NCBI GenBank assembly: GCA_043758755.1
Contig: JAYVMW010000012.1
Location: 124,001-188,000, forward strand
Length of the DNA: 64,000 nucleotides
Source of the DNA: Solimicrobium sp043758755
GTDB lineage: Bacteria; Pseudomonadota; Gammaproteobacteria; Burkholderiales; Burkholderiaceae_D
Direction of reading: 5' to 3'
Shown here: one piece after another, positions 50,555-59,307 of the stretch
How the letters are laid out: every line of letters starts with the position of its first letter
How positions within the stretch are numbered: the first letter of the stretch is position 1
The notes under the pieces: generated by a model
The model's input: the letters and a program-made list of their open reading frames with translations, nothing else
Told to the model about the DNA's origin: nothing
Databases searched by the model: none
Position numbers and translations under genes: made by a program

Positions 50555-52021
50555 TCAGTGCACCCGTAATTTGGAATTGCGCAAGCCATACACAAAATAC
50601 ACCACAATGAAGATGCTCATCCAGATGAAAAACACCCGGAAGGTCAGATCCGACAGATCTTTCATGATGTAGATACAGGCGAAGATACTTAAAACAGGCA
50701 CGAAGTAGGGGCCGAACGGCACGCGGAATCCACCGCGCACTGCCTTGTCACTTTTGTGACGCATGATCGGTACGGCAATGGCCACGATGATGAAGGCGGT
50801 GAGCGTACCCATGCTGACCATGTCCCACAGAAAGTTGGCGTCAACCAGCGCGGCAACGATGGCCACGATGATGGAAACGATCACGGTATTGTTGACCGGA
50901 ACAAACGATTTCGGATTGACTTTGCAAAACACCTGCGGTGCCAGGCCGTCCCGGCCGACCGCATACAAAATCCGGGTCTGGCCGTAAATCGAGACCAGGG
51001 TAATGCTGAACACGGAAATGATGGCGCCGGCCGACAGCACGATGGCCGGCCAGGCCTGCCCGGTGACGTCCTGCAGAATCACGGCCAGTCCGGCTTCCTG
51101 CCCGATAAATTTTGCTGCCGGTTGCGCGCCGACCGCAGCCACTGCGACCAGCATGTAAAACAGGGTCACTATGCCGAGCGCCGCCATCAGGCCGAGTGGT
51201 ACATTGCGTTTTGGATTGGTGACTTCCGATCCGGCCGTGGCAATGGTATCAAGACCGATGAAAGAGAAAAACACCGTGCCGGAAGCGGCAGTCACACCAG
51301 CCATGCCGGCCAGTCCCTGACTGTTGTCGGTGTTAAAAAACGGGGAGAAATTGTGTGCATTAAACCCGGAAAAAGCAATCACCACAAAGAACAGCAGTAT
51401 CGCCAGCTTGATGACCACCATGATGGCATTGGTGGTGGCCGATTCCTGCGTGCCGCGGCACAGCAGTATCGTGCATAGCGCAATCAGTAGCACGGGGGGT
51501 AGATTGAACTGGTGCAGATGGAATTCCGGGCCGGCTGCACCCAGCACGATCATCGGCGTATGCAGTGCCAGCGGAATTTGCCAGCCGGTGGTGTTCTGCA
51601 AAAAATTATTCACATAATCGGACCAGCCGATGGCCACAGCACTGCACGACAGGCCATATTCGAGCAGCAGACAGGCTGCCACGAAGAACGCGGCAAATTC
51701 ACCCATTGACGCATATGCAAACGAATAGGCCGAGCCGGAAGACGGGATGCGAAAGGACAGCTCGGCATAGCACAGCGCAGTGAGTCCGGCGGTCAGTGCA
51801 GCAATCAGAAACGACAGAATGACCGAAGGACCGGCCTTGGGAACGGCCACGGCCATGGTGAAGAAAATCCCGGTGCCGATGGTGGCGCCGACTCCAATCA
51901 TGGTTAAAGGGAATAACCCCATCGAACGTTGCAGTGAAGTTGCGCCATGTTCGTGCGCGTCTTCGAGTTTGAGATCGACCGGCTTGGTACGTATTATTTG
52001 CTGAAAAAGCGTTTGTCCCAT
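50555..52021 (-). CDS. APC family amino acid permease
   Basis: The 488-aa protein has about twelve to thirteen membrane helices. The start GLFPLTMIGVGATIGTGIFFTMAVA contains the GxG unwound helix that binds the amino acid amine and carboxyl group. SFIGLDTIATAGSEVTNPKRNVPLG is typical of the cationic amino acid/YfnA group. Its stop is followed one base later by the short-chain dehydrogenase gene. The exact substrate is not readable from sequence. Confidence 0.92.
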   Translation of the reverse strand: MGQTLFQQIIRTKPVDLKLEDAHEHGATSLQRSMGLFPLTMIGVGATIGTGIFFTMAVAVPKAGPSVILSFLIAALTAGLTALCYAELSFRIPSSGSAYSFAYASMGEFAAFFVAACLLLEYGLSCSAVAIGWSDYVNNFLQNTTGWQIPLALHTPMIVLGAAGPEFHLHQFNLPPVLLIALCTILLCRGTQESATTNAIMVVIKLAILLFFVVIAFSGFNAHNFSPFFNTDNSQGLAGMAGVTAASGTVFFSFIGLDTIATAGSEVTNPKRNVPLGLMAALGIVTLFYMLVAVAAVGAQPAAKFIGQEAGLAVILQDVTGQAWPAIVLSAGAIISVFSITLVSIYGQTRILYAVGRDGLAPQVFCKVNPKSFVPVNNTVIVSIIVAIVAALVDANFLWDMVSMGTLTAFIIVAIAVPIMRHKSDKAVRGGFRVPFGPYFVPVLSIFACIYIMKDLSDLTFRVFFIWMSIFIVVYFVYGLRNSKLRVH

Positions 52022-52142
52022 TTGCTTCCTTATTGAGGTGCTATTTTTAATCGTGCAACTTTAAACGTAATATAAGGTTCTGTGGGGAAATTTTTGTTGT
52101 TGGAATGGGTGCGTTCGGCATCGTACAACCCGGCCATTGCCA

Positions 52143-52960
52143 TTACTGCAGTGCTTTAATAATTTCAGCCACCATGGCCTGCGGCTGGTAGTGCAGCTGA
52201 TCGGGCGTAAGCCCCATGCGTACCACCACGAGTTGCAGCGACGGGATGATGGCAATTACCTGTGTGTCATGGCCCTGCATCCAGTAAATATCGGCCGGCA
52301 GCCTGAATGGCGTGTCAGCATTGGCGTCATCAGCCGTGTCGCTTGCCAGAAATGATCCTGGTCGAGCTTGAGTTTTCCGGCTTCGACCTGCAGGCCGACC
52401 AGCGCGGCATTCACGGTTTTGGTCATGGACCAGCCGAGCAGGGGAGTGTTCTGGGTGAAGCCCGGTGCATAGCGTTGCGCAATCAGTTTGCCATGCGAAA
52501 TGACCGCGATGCCGCGCATGTTTGGTCCAGCCAGATCGTCGCTCTGGATGATCTGATTCACCTTGTCATTGGATACTGCTTTTGATCCCTGCGGCCAGTC
52601 TGCCTCGGCAGAAGGTGACGGCAGCGACCTGGCATCAAAACGCCATTTCTGAGCCTGCGTGATATTGCCGTCCGGGACGGCTGCGCAGCCGGTGCCGGGG
52701 CGATAGACCGCAAGACCGTTGCCGATAAAGCCCAGAATATTGGCGCGCACGATCCCGTGTTCGCGCTCTACGCTGACTTTCATCAGTTTCAGAAACGGAT
52801 TGCCGGGCGCCTGCACATCGACTTTCATGACTTCGTCGGCGTCCCGGCCGGCCAGGAAGACATTGGTACAGACGATTTTGGCGCTGTAGTTGGATCCGAT
52901 GTGAAACAATTCCGGCGGATTGTGATGCCGCCAGACTGCGCTTGCGGCCGGATCGGGCTA
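52143..52960 (-). pseudogene. serine hydrolase (beta-lactamase class C family), deleted at both the start and the middle
   Basis: The frame reads AVWRHHNPPELFHIGSNYSAK and on to GWSMTKTVNAALVG, the S-x-x-K active site, then loses identity near SDLTRH-type sequence around 52310. A different frame just after it encodes the family C-terminus LPADIYWMQGHDTQVIAIIP to AEIIKALQ, ending at 52143. About 200 central residues are missing. Upstream the frame meets TGA and TAG codons near 52966, so the signal peptide and first part are lost too. A conserved edge is left on each side, so this is a recent double deletion. The right edge at 52960 is approximate. Confidence 0.8.
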
Positions 52961-52977
52961 CCGTCAGCGCAGCGTAA

Positions 52978-53514
52978 CTAGACTACCAGCAGCAGCGCTG
53001 CCGACAGCAGAATATGCAACTGCTGTTCGCTGTCGAGCGGATAAATGTTGAACTGCAAGACACTGAGCGTGAAGCAGACCAGCAGGATCAGACCGCCCAG
53101 AATCGCCGTGGGTTTTTTGGATCGCAGCGCGCCGAACATGATCAGCAGTGCGGACAGTGCCGGGATAATCTGCGCCCACGCTGCAAAATGCAATACTTCA
53201 GTCAGCCACAGACACACGGCAGCGGCAATGATAAAAAAACTCACCGCAGCCCTGATCCGCTTTGCCAGGTCGCCGTCACTCCAGCACAGGCTCACAGCCA
53301 GCAGCGGCAGGGCGGCGCACCCGGCCAGCACCGCGAGCAACGCATGCGGTCCTTCGGCCTGACTGACGCCGGCAAACACCAAAGCGCCCAGCAGTGCCGC
53401 CAGACCGATGATCAGGGTGCCGATGGCAACGCCAGGTCTGTGTTTCAGGTTGCGCCAGGTGATACCGAAGCTGACACCGGCAAGCAGGAGTTCGGAAAAC
53501 AGGTCGTAGTTCAT
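52978..53514 (-). CDS. small polytopic membrane protein, unknown function
   Basis: The 178-aa protein has about five hydrophobic helices joined by short loops. The start is MNYDLFSELLLAGVSFGITW, with a hydrophilic WRNLKHRPG loop after the first helix and a basic SKKPTA loop near 135. The ATG at 53514 overlaps the sterol desaturase stop by ATGA, so the two are translated together. I do not recognise a family. It ends abruptly in a hydrophobic run next to the damaged hydrolase, so loss of its C-terminus through the same deletion is possible. Confidence 0.75.
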   Translation of the reverse strand: MNYDLFSELLLAGVSFGITWRNLKHRPGVAIGTLIIGLAALLGALVFAGVSQAEGPHALLAVLAGCAALPLLAVSLCWSDGDLAKRIRAAVSFFIIAAAVCLWLTEVLHFAAWAQIIPALSALLIMFGALRSKKPTAILGGLILLVCFTLSVLQFNIYPLDSEQQLHILLSAALLLVV

Positions 53515-54728
53515 GCTGCCACCGTTTGATTTCTGCTGATCATGGTTATCCATAGCGCGCTGCCCAGCATGGTGCAAAGAACGGCGACTTTCAGTGCGGC
53601 CAAAGCGGCGTAACCGAACCAGTCCGGACTCAGGTAAAAAACCAGACCCAGTGCAACGGTGCGCACCAGTTCCAGAAGGCCGGCGTGGCGCTGCATGTTC
53701 AGCAGCGCGCCCAGTACCTGCATGCTGCCAACCAGCAGCGCGATATATAGCGTGAGCTGCATGGCATTCAACTGTTCGCCGACGCCGATGCAATGCATGA
53801 TGAGTGGCACAGTCAGCAGGTACTGCACGGCCACATACCAACGCACCGCAGGTGTGGTGTGCCAGACAAAACGCTGCATACCGGTGGTATCCAGATGCGC
53901 CAGTCCGGCATCGTTCCACAGTCCCGGCGGGGCAATCCAGACCCCCAGTTTTGCGCGCCAGCCGCTGGCCTGGCGTGAAGCCAGCCACAGTTCGTGGTAG
54001 TAATGCAGCACGCCCCACAGCGGGTTGTAGCTGTGCAGCGGATTGCGGATGCCGTACAGGATGGTTTCGTCGTCGCGTTCTTCTTCAAAGGTACCGAACA
54101 GGCGGTCCCAGATGATGAACACGCCGCCATAATTTTTGTCGATGCAGTAATCGTTTTTGCCGTGATGGACCCGGTGGTTGGACGGGCTGGAAAAAATCCG
54201 GTCAAACCAGCCGAGCCTGCCAACCAGCTCGGTGTGCACCCAGTATTGATACAGCAGATCGATCAGTCCGACGCCGATGAATACTTCAGGTGGCACGCCA
54301 ATGACGGCCAGCGGCAGAAAAAATATCCAGGTGAACAGCCAGGTCGTCGAAGGTTGGCGCAGCGCAGTGGACAGATTGTAATATTCGGAAGAATGGTGCA
54401 CGATGTGCGCAGCCCACAACACCCCGACTTCATGTTCGAACCGGTGTGCCCAGTAGTAGCAGAAGTCGTAGAACAGCATCGCGCCGATCCAGACCCACAG
54501 GCTGACGGCACTCAGCGCCACGCTGCGGTAGTGTTCAAAGACCGTCACGTACAGGCCGATGAATACGATTTTAAACATCAGGCCGGTGAGCTGGCTCAGA
54601 ACACCATGATGCAGGCTGGTGACGGCATCGGGAATGTCATACACGACCCGGTTTGTGCGCCAGGCCAGCAGGGCTTCAAACAGGATGGTGATTAAAAAAA
54701 CAGGGATGGCAAATAATATTGGATTCAC
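53511..54728 (-). CDS. sterol desaturase / fatty acid hydroxylase family membrane protein
   Basis: The 405-aa protein has the diiron His boxes of this superfamily: WAHRFEHE, HIVHHSSEYYN and NHRVHHGKND, between membrane helices. Such enzymes hydroxylate or desaturate lipids or carotenoids. After about residue 265 an extra membrane domain of some 120 residues follows, which is longer than the minimal family. It is coupled to the 178-aa membrane protein. The substrate is unknown. Confidence 0.88.
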   Translation of the reverse strand: MNPILFAIPVFLITILFEALLAWRTNRVVYDIPDAVTSLHHGVLSQLTGLMFKIVFIGLYVTVFEHYRSVALSAVSLWVWIGAMLFYDFCYYWAHRFEHEVGVLWAAHIVHHSSEYYNLSTALRQPSTTWLFTWIFFLPLAVIGVPPEVFIGVGLIDLLYQYWVHTELVGRLGWFDRIFSSPSNHRVHHGKNDYCIDKNYGGVFIIWDRLFGTFEEERDDETILYGIRNPLHSYNPLWGVLHYYHELWLASRQASGWRAKLGVWIAPPGLWNDAGLAHLDTTGMQRFVWHTTPAVRWYVAVQYLLTVPLIMHCIGVGEQLNAMQLTLYIALLVGSMQVLGALLNMQRHAGLLELVRTVALGLVFYLSPDWFGYAALAALKVAVLCTMLGSALWITMISRNQTVAA

Positions 54729-54846
54729 GGATTGTCTCTGAAAGATTGTTATAATAATTCCGCCAAGAAACTTTATAGCGGTTTAAAAAAATCCCGTCAA
54801 TCCCAACGACCGAGAGTGTCGTCTAAAATTTCCAGAAAGCAAATCT

Positions 54847-56001
54847 ATGCGCATTTTCACTCGTCTGGCCGGCATATTTATTGCAGCCTGTGTCGTTTTT
54901 TTGCTCGGGCATACGCTGTGGGCCAGTCTTGACCGCGCCGACCAGGAAGTCAAACCATTTGATGCAGGATTGGCTGCAATGGACACATTTGGCGTTGACG
55001 CCGGCAAGGGCAATCTGCTGGGCGTGCAGCCCTGGATGGTGCCGCAGGATTACGCCAATCCGGCCACCCTGACAGCCAAATTCTCCACCTACCTGCAAGC
55101 CGCGCACGACAAGGGCTGGCTGTCGGATAAAACCGTGGCGGTGTTTCCCGAATATACCGGTACCTGGCTGATCGCTGGCGGTGAAAAAAACAGTATCTAC
55201 GCGCAACAGAATTCCGAAGCCGCCATGACCACCGTGGCGCTGACTCACCTGCCCGAATTTGGATACCGTCTGGCCAGCGCGCCACCGGTTGCCGACAAGG
55301 TCAAGTGGGCCCTGTTTTCGATCAAAGGCAAACAGGCCGCAGCTGCCTATCAGCAGGTGTTTGGCGCGCTGGCTAAAAATTTCGGTATCAGTATCGTGGC
55401 TGGCTCGATTGTCCTGCCGCAACCGCAACTGGTGGATGGTCAGATCGTCGTGCACGAGGGCCAGGCTTTGTATAACGTGTCAGCCGTGTTCGGTCCGGAC
55501 GGAAAAATCATTCCACCACTGGTGGTGAAGGTGTTTCCGATCACGGACGAGCTGCAGTTCATTGCAACCGGAACGACCGGCGCGCTGCCGGTTTTCAATA
55601 CCAATGCCGGCAGACTTGGTGTGCTGATCTGCGCCGATGCATGGTATCCGGCCAATTATGCAGCCCTGAAAAAATCCGGTGCCGAACTGTTGGCAGTGCC
55701 TTCGTTCAGTGCCCATGATCAGGTCTGGTCCACTGTCTGGACCGGATACAACGGTGGTGCGCAACCGGCCGACGTAGATGGGGCCGACATCGGCAAAATC
55801 ACCGAGGGTGACGCCTGGATGAAATACGCCATGCCGCTGCGCAGTCAGGCAGCCGGGATCAGGGCCGGCCTGAATGTGTTTTTGCGCGGATCATTGTGGG
55901 ACCTGGGATCGGATGGCTCAACCATCCGGGTCAGCGGTTCTGAAACCGGCAAAGGGGATGTCCTCAAGGGCGCAGCGCTGACCAACCTGTGGCTGCAATA
56001 A
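54847..56001 (+). CDS. membrane-anchored carbon-nitrogen hydrolase (nitrilase family)
   Basis: Nitrilase-fold enzymes use a Glu-Lys-Cys triad to cleave amides or nitriles. The 384-aa protein starts with a basic stretch and one hydrophobic segment (about 8-26), a signal anchor or signal peptide. The triad can be read as Glu102 in FPEYTGTW, Lys228 in VVKVFPIT and Cys262 in LICADAWYP, with the usual 34-residue gap between Lys and Cys. The substrate is unknown; a location outside the inner membrane is likely. It overlaps no gene, and the thioesterase follows 23 bases later. Confidence 0.86.
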   Translation: MRIFTRLAGIFIAACVVFLLGHTLWASLDRADQEVKPFDAGLAAMDTFGVDAGKGNLLGVQPWMVPQDYANPATLTAKFSTYLQAAHDKGWLSDKTVAVFPEYTGTWLIAGGEKNSIYAQQNSEAAMTTVALTHLPEFGYRLASAPPVADKVKWALFSIKGKQAAAAYQQVFGALAKNFGISIVAGSIVLPQPQLVDGQIVVHEGQALYNVSAVFGPDGKIIPPLVVKVFPITDELQFIATGTTGALPVFNTNAGRLGVLICADAWYPANYAALKKSGAELLAVPSFSAHDQVWSTVWTGYNGGAQPADVDGADIGKITEGDAWMKYAMPLRSQAAGIRAGLNVFLRGSLWDLGSDGSTIRVSGSETGKGDVLKGAALTNLWLQ

Positions 56002-56024
56002 TCAATTTCGGAAAGAAGCGCGCC

Positions 56025-56483
56025 ATGCCTGCGACAGAAAATGGATTTGCCTGGGATCTACCTGATCCATTCACGATTGCGCTTGCGCCACAGGCTGCCG
56101 ATATTGACGGACTGGATCACACCAACAATGCCGTGTACGTGCGCTGGTGCGAACAGGCCGGTTGGGCGCATTCCGTTGCGCTGGGACTGGGGTTGGAAGA
56201 TTACCGCCGGCTTGACCGGGGTATGGCGATCCGGCGCGGCGAATATGATTACCTGCTCCCGACTGCCGTCGATGAACCACTGCTGATGGGGACATGGCTG
56301 CAACGCGGTGACAGTGCAATGGCCATGCACCGGGTGTTTCAGTTGATTCGGTTAAGCGACCACAGCACGGTATTGCGCGCACGCTGGACTCTGGTGTGCA
56401 TTGAACTGTCCACCGGTCGTCCCAAACGCCTGCCGGCCGAATTCATTGCTGTGTATTTGCCTGTGATGGTCGATGGCGCGTAG
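56025..56483 (+). CDS. acyl-CoA thioesterase (4HBT/YbgC-like)
   Basis: The 152-aa hotdog-fold protein has the family's active-site stretch ADIDGLDHTNNAVYVRWCEQ, where the Asp and Asn-Asn motif places the substrate. The tail RWTLVCIELSTGRPKRLP also fits. GGAAAGAAGCG precedes the ATG at 56025; an in-frame reading from 55989 overlaps the nitrilase and was rejected. It hydrolyses a small acyl-CoA of unknown type. Its stop codon lies inside a palindromic repeat. Confidence 0.88.
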   Translation: MPATENGFAWDLPDPFTIALAPQAADIDGLDHTNNAVYVRWCEQAGWAHSVALGLGLEDYRRLDRGMAIRRGEYDYLLPTAVDEPLLMGTWLQRGDSAMAMHRVFQLIRLSDHSTVLRARWTLVCIELSTGRPKRLPAEFIAVYLPVMVDGA

Positions 56484-56505
56484 GGTGCAATATCATTGCA
56501 CCCTA
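56481..56505. repeat. perfect palindrome TAGGGTGCAAT-ATC-ATTGCACCCTA
   Basis: Two 11-base arms that are exact complements surround 3 bases. The first three bases are the stop codon of the thioesterase gene. A degenerate relative lies at 39990-40010, so this looks like a dispersed REP-like element of this genome. Confidence 0.75.
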
Positions 56506-56546
56506 CGACCTGTTACACCACCCTGCAACTGCCTTGCTTGGGCGCG

Positions 56547-56585
56547 AAAAAAACCGGACTGCCTCAAAGGATCAGTCCGGTTTTT
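56547..56585. terminator. bidirectional terminator between thioesterase and TonB receptor genes
   Basis: AAAAACCGGACTG and CAGTCCGGTTTTT form a 13-base stem around an 11-base loop with T runs on both strands. It can end both the thioesterase transcript and the TonB receptor transcript, which converge here. Confidence 0.88.
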
Positions 56586-56601
56586 AATCAGTGCTTGAGA
56601 A

Positions 56602-59046
56602 TTACATGCTGGCAGTGAATTCAACACCGTAAAAACGCGGTGGTGTAATCGTTGCATACGGAACGCCAATGGAGGTCAGCTGACCACCCATGAACTGGAC
56701 ATACCGTTTGTCAAACACGTTGTTGATGATCACAGATACGCCATACTGACCGGTGCTGTTCATCCAGCCTAAACGGGTGTCAAACTTGGTCGTTGCAGTG
56801 CCGGTCTGGATGTTCGGATAAGACATGCATGGCAGGCCAGGTGCATCGCTGCAGCGGCGTGAGGCGCTGGTGTGATTGCCCTGGAAGGTAAAGTCCATGT
56901 GACCATCCAGTAATTTCCAGTTGATGTTGGTGCCGGCCATGCCCGTGAAGTAAGGTGTGCCTACCGGCTGACCTGCCAGGTTGGTTGAGCCACCGGTTGT
57001 GCCAATTTCATCGTAGCGGGTATAAGAAGCATCGATGAATTCGAATCCGCCAAACAGGGTGACATTGCTCATCGGTCTGTAACGACCGTCCATGTCCAGT
57101 CCCATGGCTTTCTGGTCACTGGTAGTGACGTTGTAAGTCGGAACCGAACCCGGTTGGCCGCTGCCGGTCAGGCTGATGTTTTGTAGATTGTTAAACCGGT
57201 ATGCAAACAGCGAAGTATTCAAGGTCGCTTTGTATTCCGGGAAAGTTTCTTTCAGCCCCATTTCCAGATTGGTCATTTTTTCTGGCGAATAACTTGGGTC
57301 GCGCTGGCTCGCTACTGACGAACCAGGATTCGGCGGTGTGAAGACGTTGAAGCCGCCAGCCTGATAGCCCTGGGACAGCGAAGCAAACACCATGGTGTTC
57401 TTATCGTACTTGTGATCCAGTACCAGACGTGGACTCAGGTTGGTCCAGGATTTGGTTTGTTGAACCGGGGTTGCCGACAATTGCGCCGCAGTTGCAAATG
57501 CTACGTTGCTCGGGAACGATGCGGGTGTGAACGGGCCGCCTAACTGTGCTGGAACCATCCCGCCCCAGGCATTGATGAACTGGTCAAACTGTACCGATTG
57601 ACGTGGCGGGGTATACCAACTCATGGTTTTTTTGTCGTCCGAAAAACGCATCCCGACGGTCAGATTGGACTTGGCATCCAGGTGCCAGATCGAGTCGCCG
57701 TACAGCGACCAGGCCTTGGTATCGGTGGTGTTGTATTCAAATTCAGACCATGGGAACGTGGTGGTCTGACTGACGCCCGGCACGCCGCCGGCGCCCAGCG
57801 CGCCAAACAGGTAGCCAAACGTGTTGGACATGCTGCCGCCCTGAACCAGGTTGAGCGTATCAATGGTGCCGGTATTGGTATTGGCGCCGGTGGTCTGGCT
57901 TTCCGCATTGTTGTAGAAACTTACGCCGCTGATCCAGTCCATGGAATCATTTTTGCCGGACAGTTTGAATTCCTGCTGAATACTGTGGGATTTTTTTGCG
58001 TCAAGAGTGCTGATGGCAGTGTAGATATTGTTGGTGCCGGAGTTGTCGGTGGCATCCCAGGTCTGGAAGTTGCGGTACCCGGTAGTGGAGTTGAAGGTCA
58101 TGTCGCCGACCGGTGCTTCAATGCGCAGCGTTAATCCGTCAAACTTGCGTGATTCCGAACCCATGTCCGAGGAAATCAGCGGACTGGTGAGCGGATTGCT
58201 GAAATTGGCCGCATAGGTCGCATCATAGACGCCCTGATAGACACCGATCGGACCGGCGCCGCGAATCACACCAAACGCTGGACGGCCATCCTGGTTGAGC
58301 TCTTCATGTTCCCATGAAAAAATAACCTTTGCGCGGCCGAAGGATTCCTTGAACGACAGACGGGTGGCCCAGTCATTGGAGCCGCCGGTAACCTGATCGG
58401 TAGTTTCATTGGTGACCCAGCCGCGACTGCCGATCCGTGAAAATACGAAGCGCACAGCTGCCGTATCGGTCAGGGGTGCATTGAGCATCAGATCACCCTT
58501 GTGGGTACCGAAATTGCCCACGGTGTAATGCAGCAGTGCATCAAGATCCTGGGACGGTTCATTGGTTACGACAGAAATCGCACCGGCAGCACTGTTGCGG
58601 CCGAACAGCGTGCCCTGTGGCCCCTTGATGACTTCAACACGCTGCACGTCGATAAAATTCATCATGGCGCCGCCGGTTTTGCCGGTATAGACACCATCTT
58701 CATAAATTCCTACCGGAGAATCGGTACCGATACCGAAATCGCCGCCGCCCTGTACACCACGGATCGAGAATACCGGCTCGGTGGCTTCGGTATTGTCCGC
58801 AGTAAAGCCGGGAATGTAGCCATTGAGCTCGGACAGATCCTTGGCGCCCAGCGCCTGAATATCCTTGGCTGTCACTACATCAATTGCGATCGGCACATCG
58901 GCTAAAGACTGATGGCGGGATTGTGCCGTGACAACTACAACGCTGACATCGTCGTCCGCCTGGGCAGGCATTGCAAGGATCGCGGTACTGCCGGCAAAGG
59001 CAAGTGCCAGAGAATTCGCTAAGATGGTTCGGCGGTTAAATTCCAT
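56602..59046 (-). CDS. TonB-dependent outer membrane receptor
   Basis: The 814-aa precursor has a signal peptide ending MPAQA, then the plug domain (about 40-170) with VPIAIDVVTAKDI and the conserved VEVIKGPQGTLFGRNSAAGAI, and a large beta-barrel. It ends YGVEFTASM, with Phe a few residues from the end instead of at it. Such receptors take up metal complexes, cofactors or sugars using TonB energy. No TonB, ExbB or ExbD is in view. It is divergent from the TTQ amine dehydrogenase cluster, so it could import something that cluster needs, but the ligand cannot be read from the sequence. Confidence 0.92.
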   Translation of the reverse strand: MEFNRRTILANSLALAFAGSTAILAMPAQADDDVSVVVVTAQSRHQSLADVPIAIDVVTAKDIQALGAKDLSELNGYIPGFTADNTEATEPVFSIRGVQGGGDFGIGTDSPVGIYEDGVYTGKTGGAMMNFIDVQRVEVIKGPQGTLFGRNSAAGAISVVTNEPSQDLDALLHYTVGNFGTHKGDLMLNAPLTDTAAVRFVFSRIGSRGWVTNETTDQVTGGSNDWATRLSFKESFGRAKVIFSWEHEELNQDGRPAFGVIRGAGPIGVYQGVYDATYAANFSNPLTSPLISSDMGSESRKFDGLTLRIEAPVGDMTFNSTTGYRNFQTWDATDNSGTNNIYTAISTLDAKKSHSIQQEFKLSGKNDSMDWISGVSFYNNAESQTTGANTNTGTIDTLNLVQGGSMSNTFGYLFGALGAGGVPGVSQTTTFPWSEFEYNTTDTKAWSLYGDSIWHLDAKSNLTVGMRFSDDKKTMSWYTPPRQSVQFDQFINAWGGMVPAQLGGPFTPASFPSNVAFATAAQLSATPVQQTKSWTNLSPRLVLDHKYDKNTMVFASLSQGYQAGGFNVFTPPNPGSSVASQRDPSYSPEKMTNLEMGLKETFPEYKATLNTSLFAYRFNNLQNISLTGSGQPGSVPTYNVTTSDQKAMGLDMDGRYRPMSNVTLFGGFEFIDASYTRYDEIGTTGGSTNLAGQPVGTPYFTGMAGTNINWKLLDGHMDFTFQGNHTSASRRCSDAPGLPCMSYPNIQTGTATTKFDTRLGWMNSTGQYGVSVIINNVFDKRYVQFMGGQLTSIGVPYATITPPRFYGVEFTASM

Positions 59047-59131
59047 GTTTTCTCCGTAATTTTTAATTTTTTACTTATGGTGTTACCACGTAGTGATGAC
59101 GCCTGCAAGTATCTGATGCCGGATGTTTTAT

Positions 59132-59155
59132 TGCAAATCAGAAATTTAATTTGCA
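59132..59155. promoter_or_regulatory. inverted repeat in the divergent TonB receptor / amine dehydrogenase gap
   Basis: TGCAAAT-N10-ATTTGCA is a perfect 7-base inverted repeat in the 261-base gap between two divergent transcripts. It is the only clear palindrome there and a candidate operator for one or both. No convincing sigma-70 promoter was found in the gap. Confidence 0.4.
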
Positions 59156-59307
59156 GATTTATTTACCACAGTTAGAGTGAGGATTCTAATAATAAGCCGG
59201 TGCCAACTTGATTTTGCCTTGAGGCTGCTATACGCTCAGTTGCTCATAATAAATATTTCAACTTGACCGACTACCAGGAACAGGATTGAAAATTCAAGGG
59301 ACGCGCA

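Noticed and set aside
53515..54018. N-terminal extension of the 178-aa membrane protein gene
   Set aside because: It is read antisense to nothing but in a shifted frame inside the sterol desaturase gene; the ATGA overlap at 53511-53514 gives a natural start.
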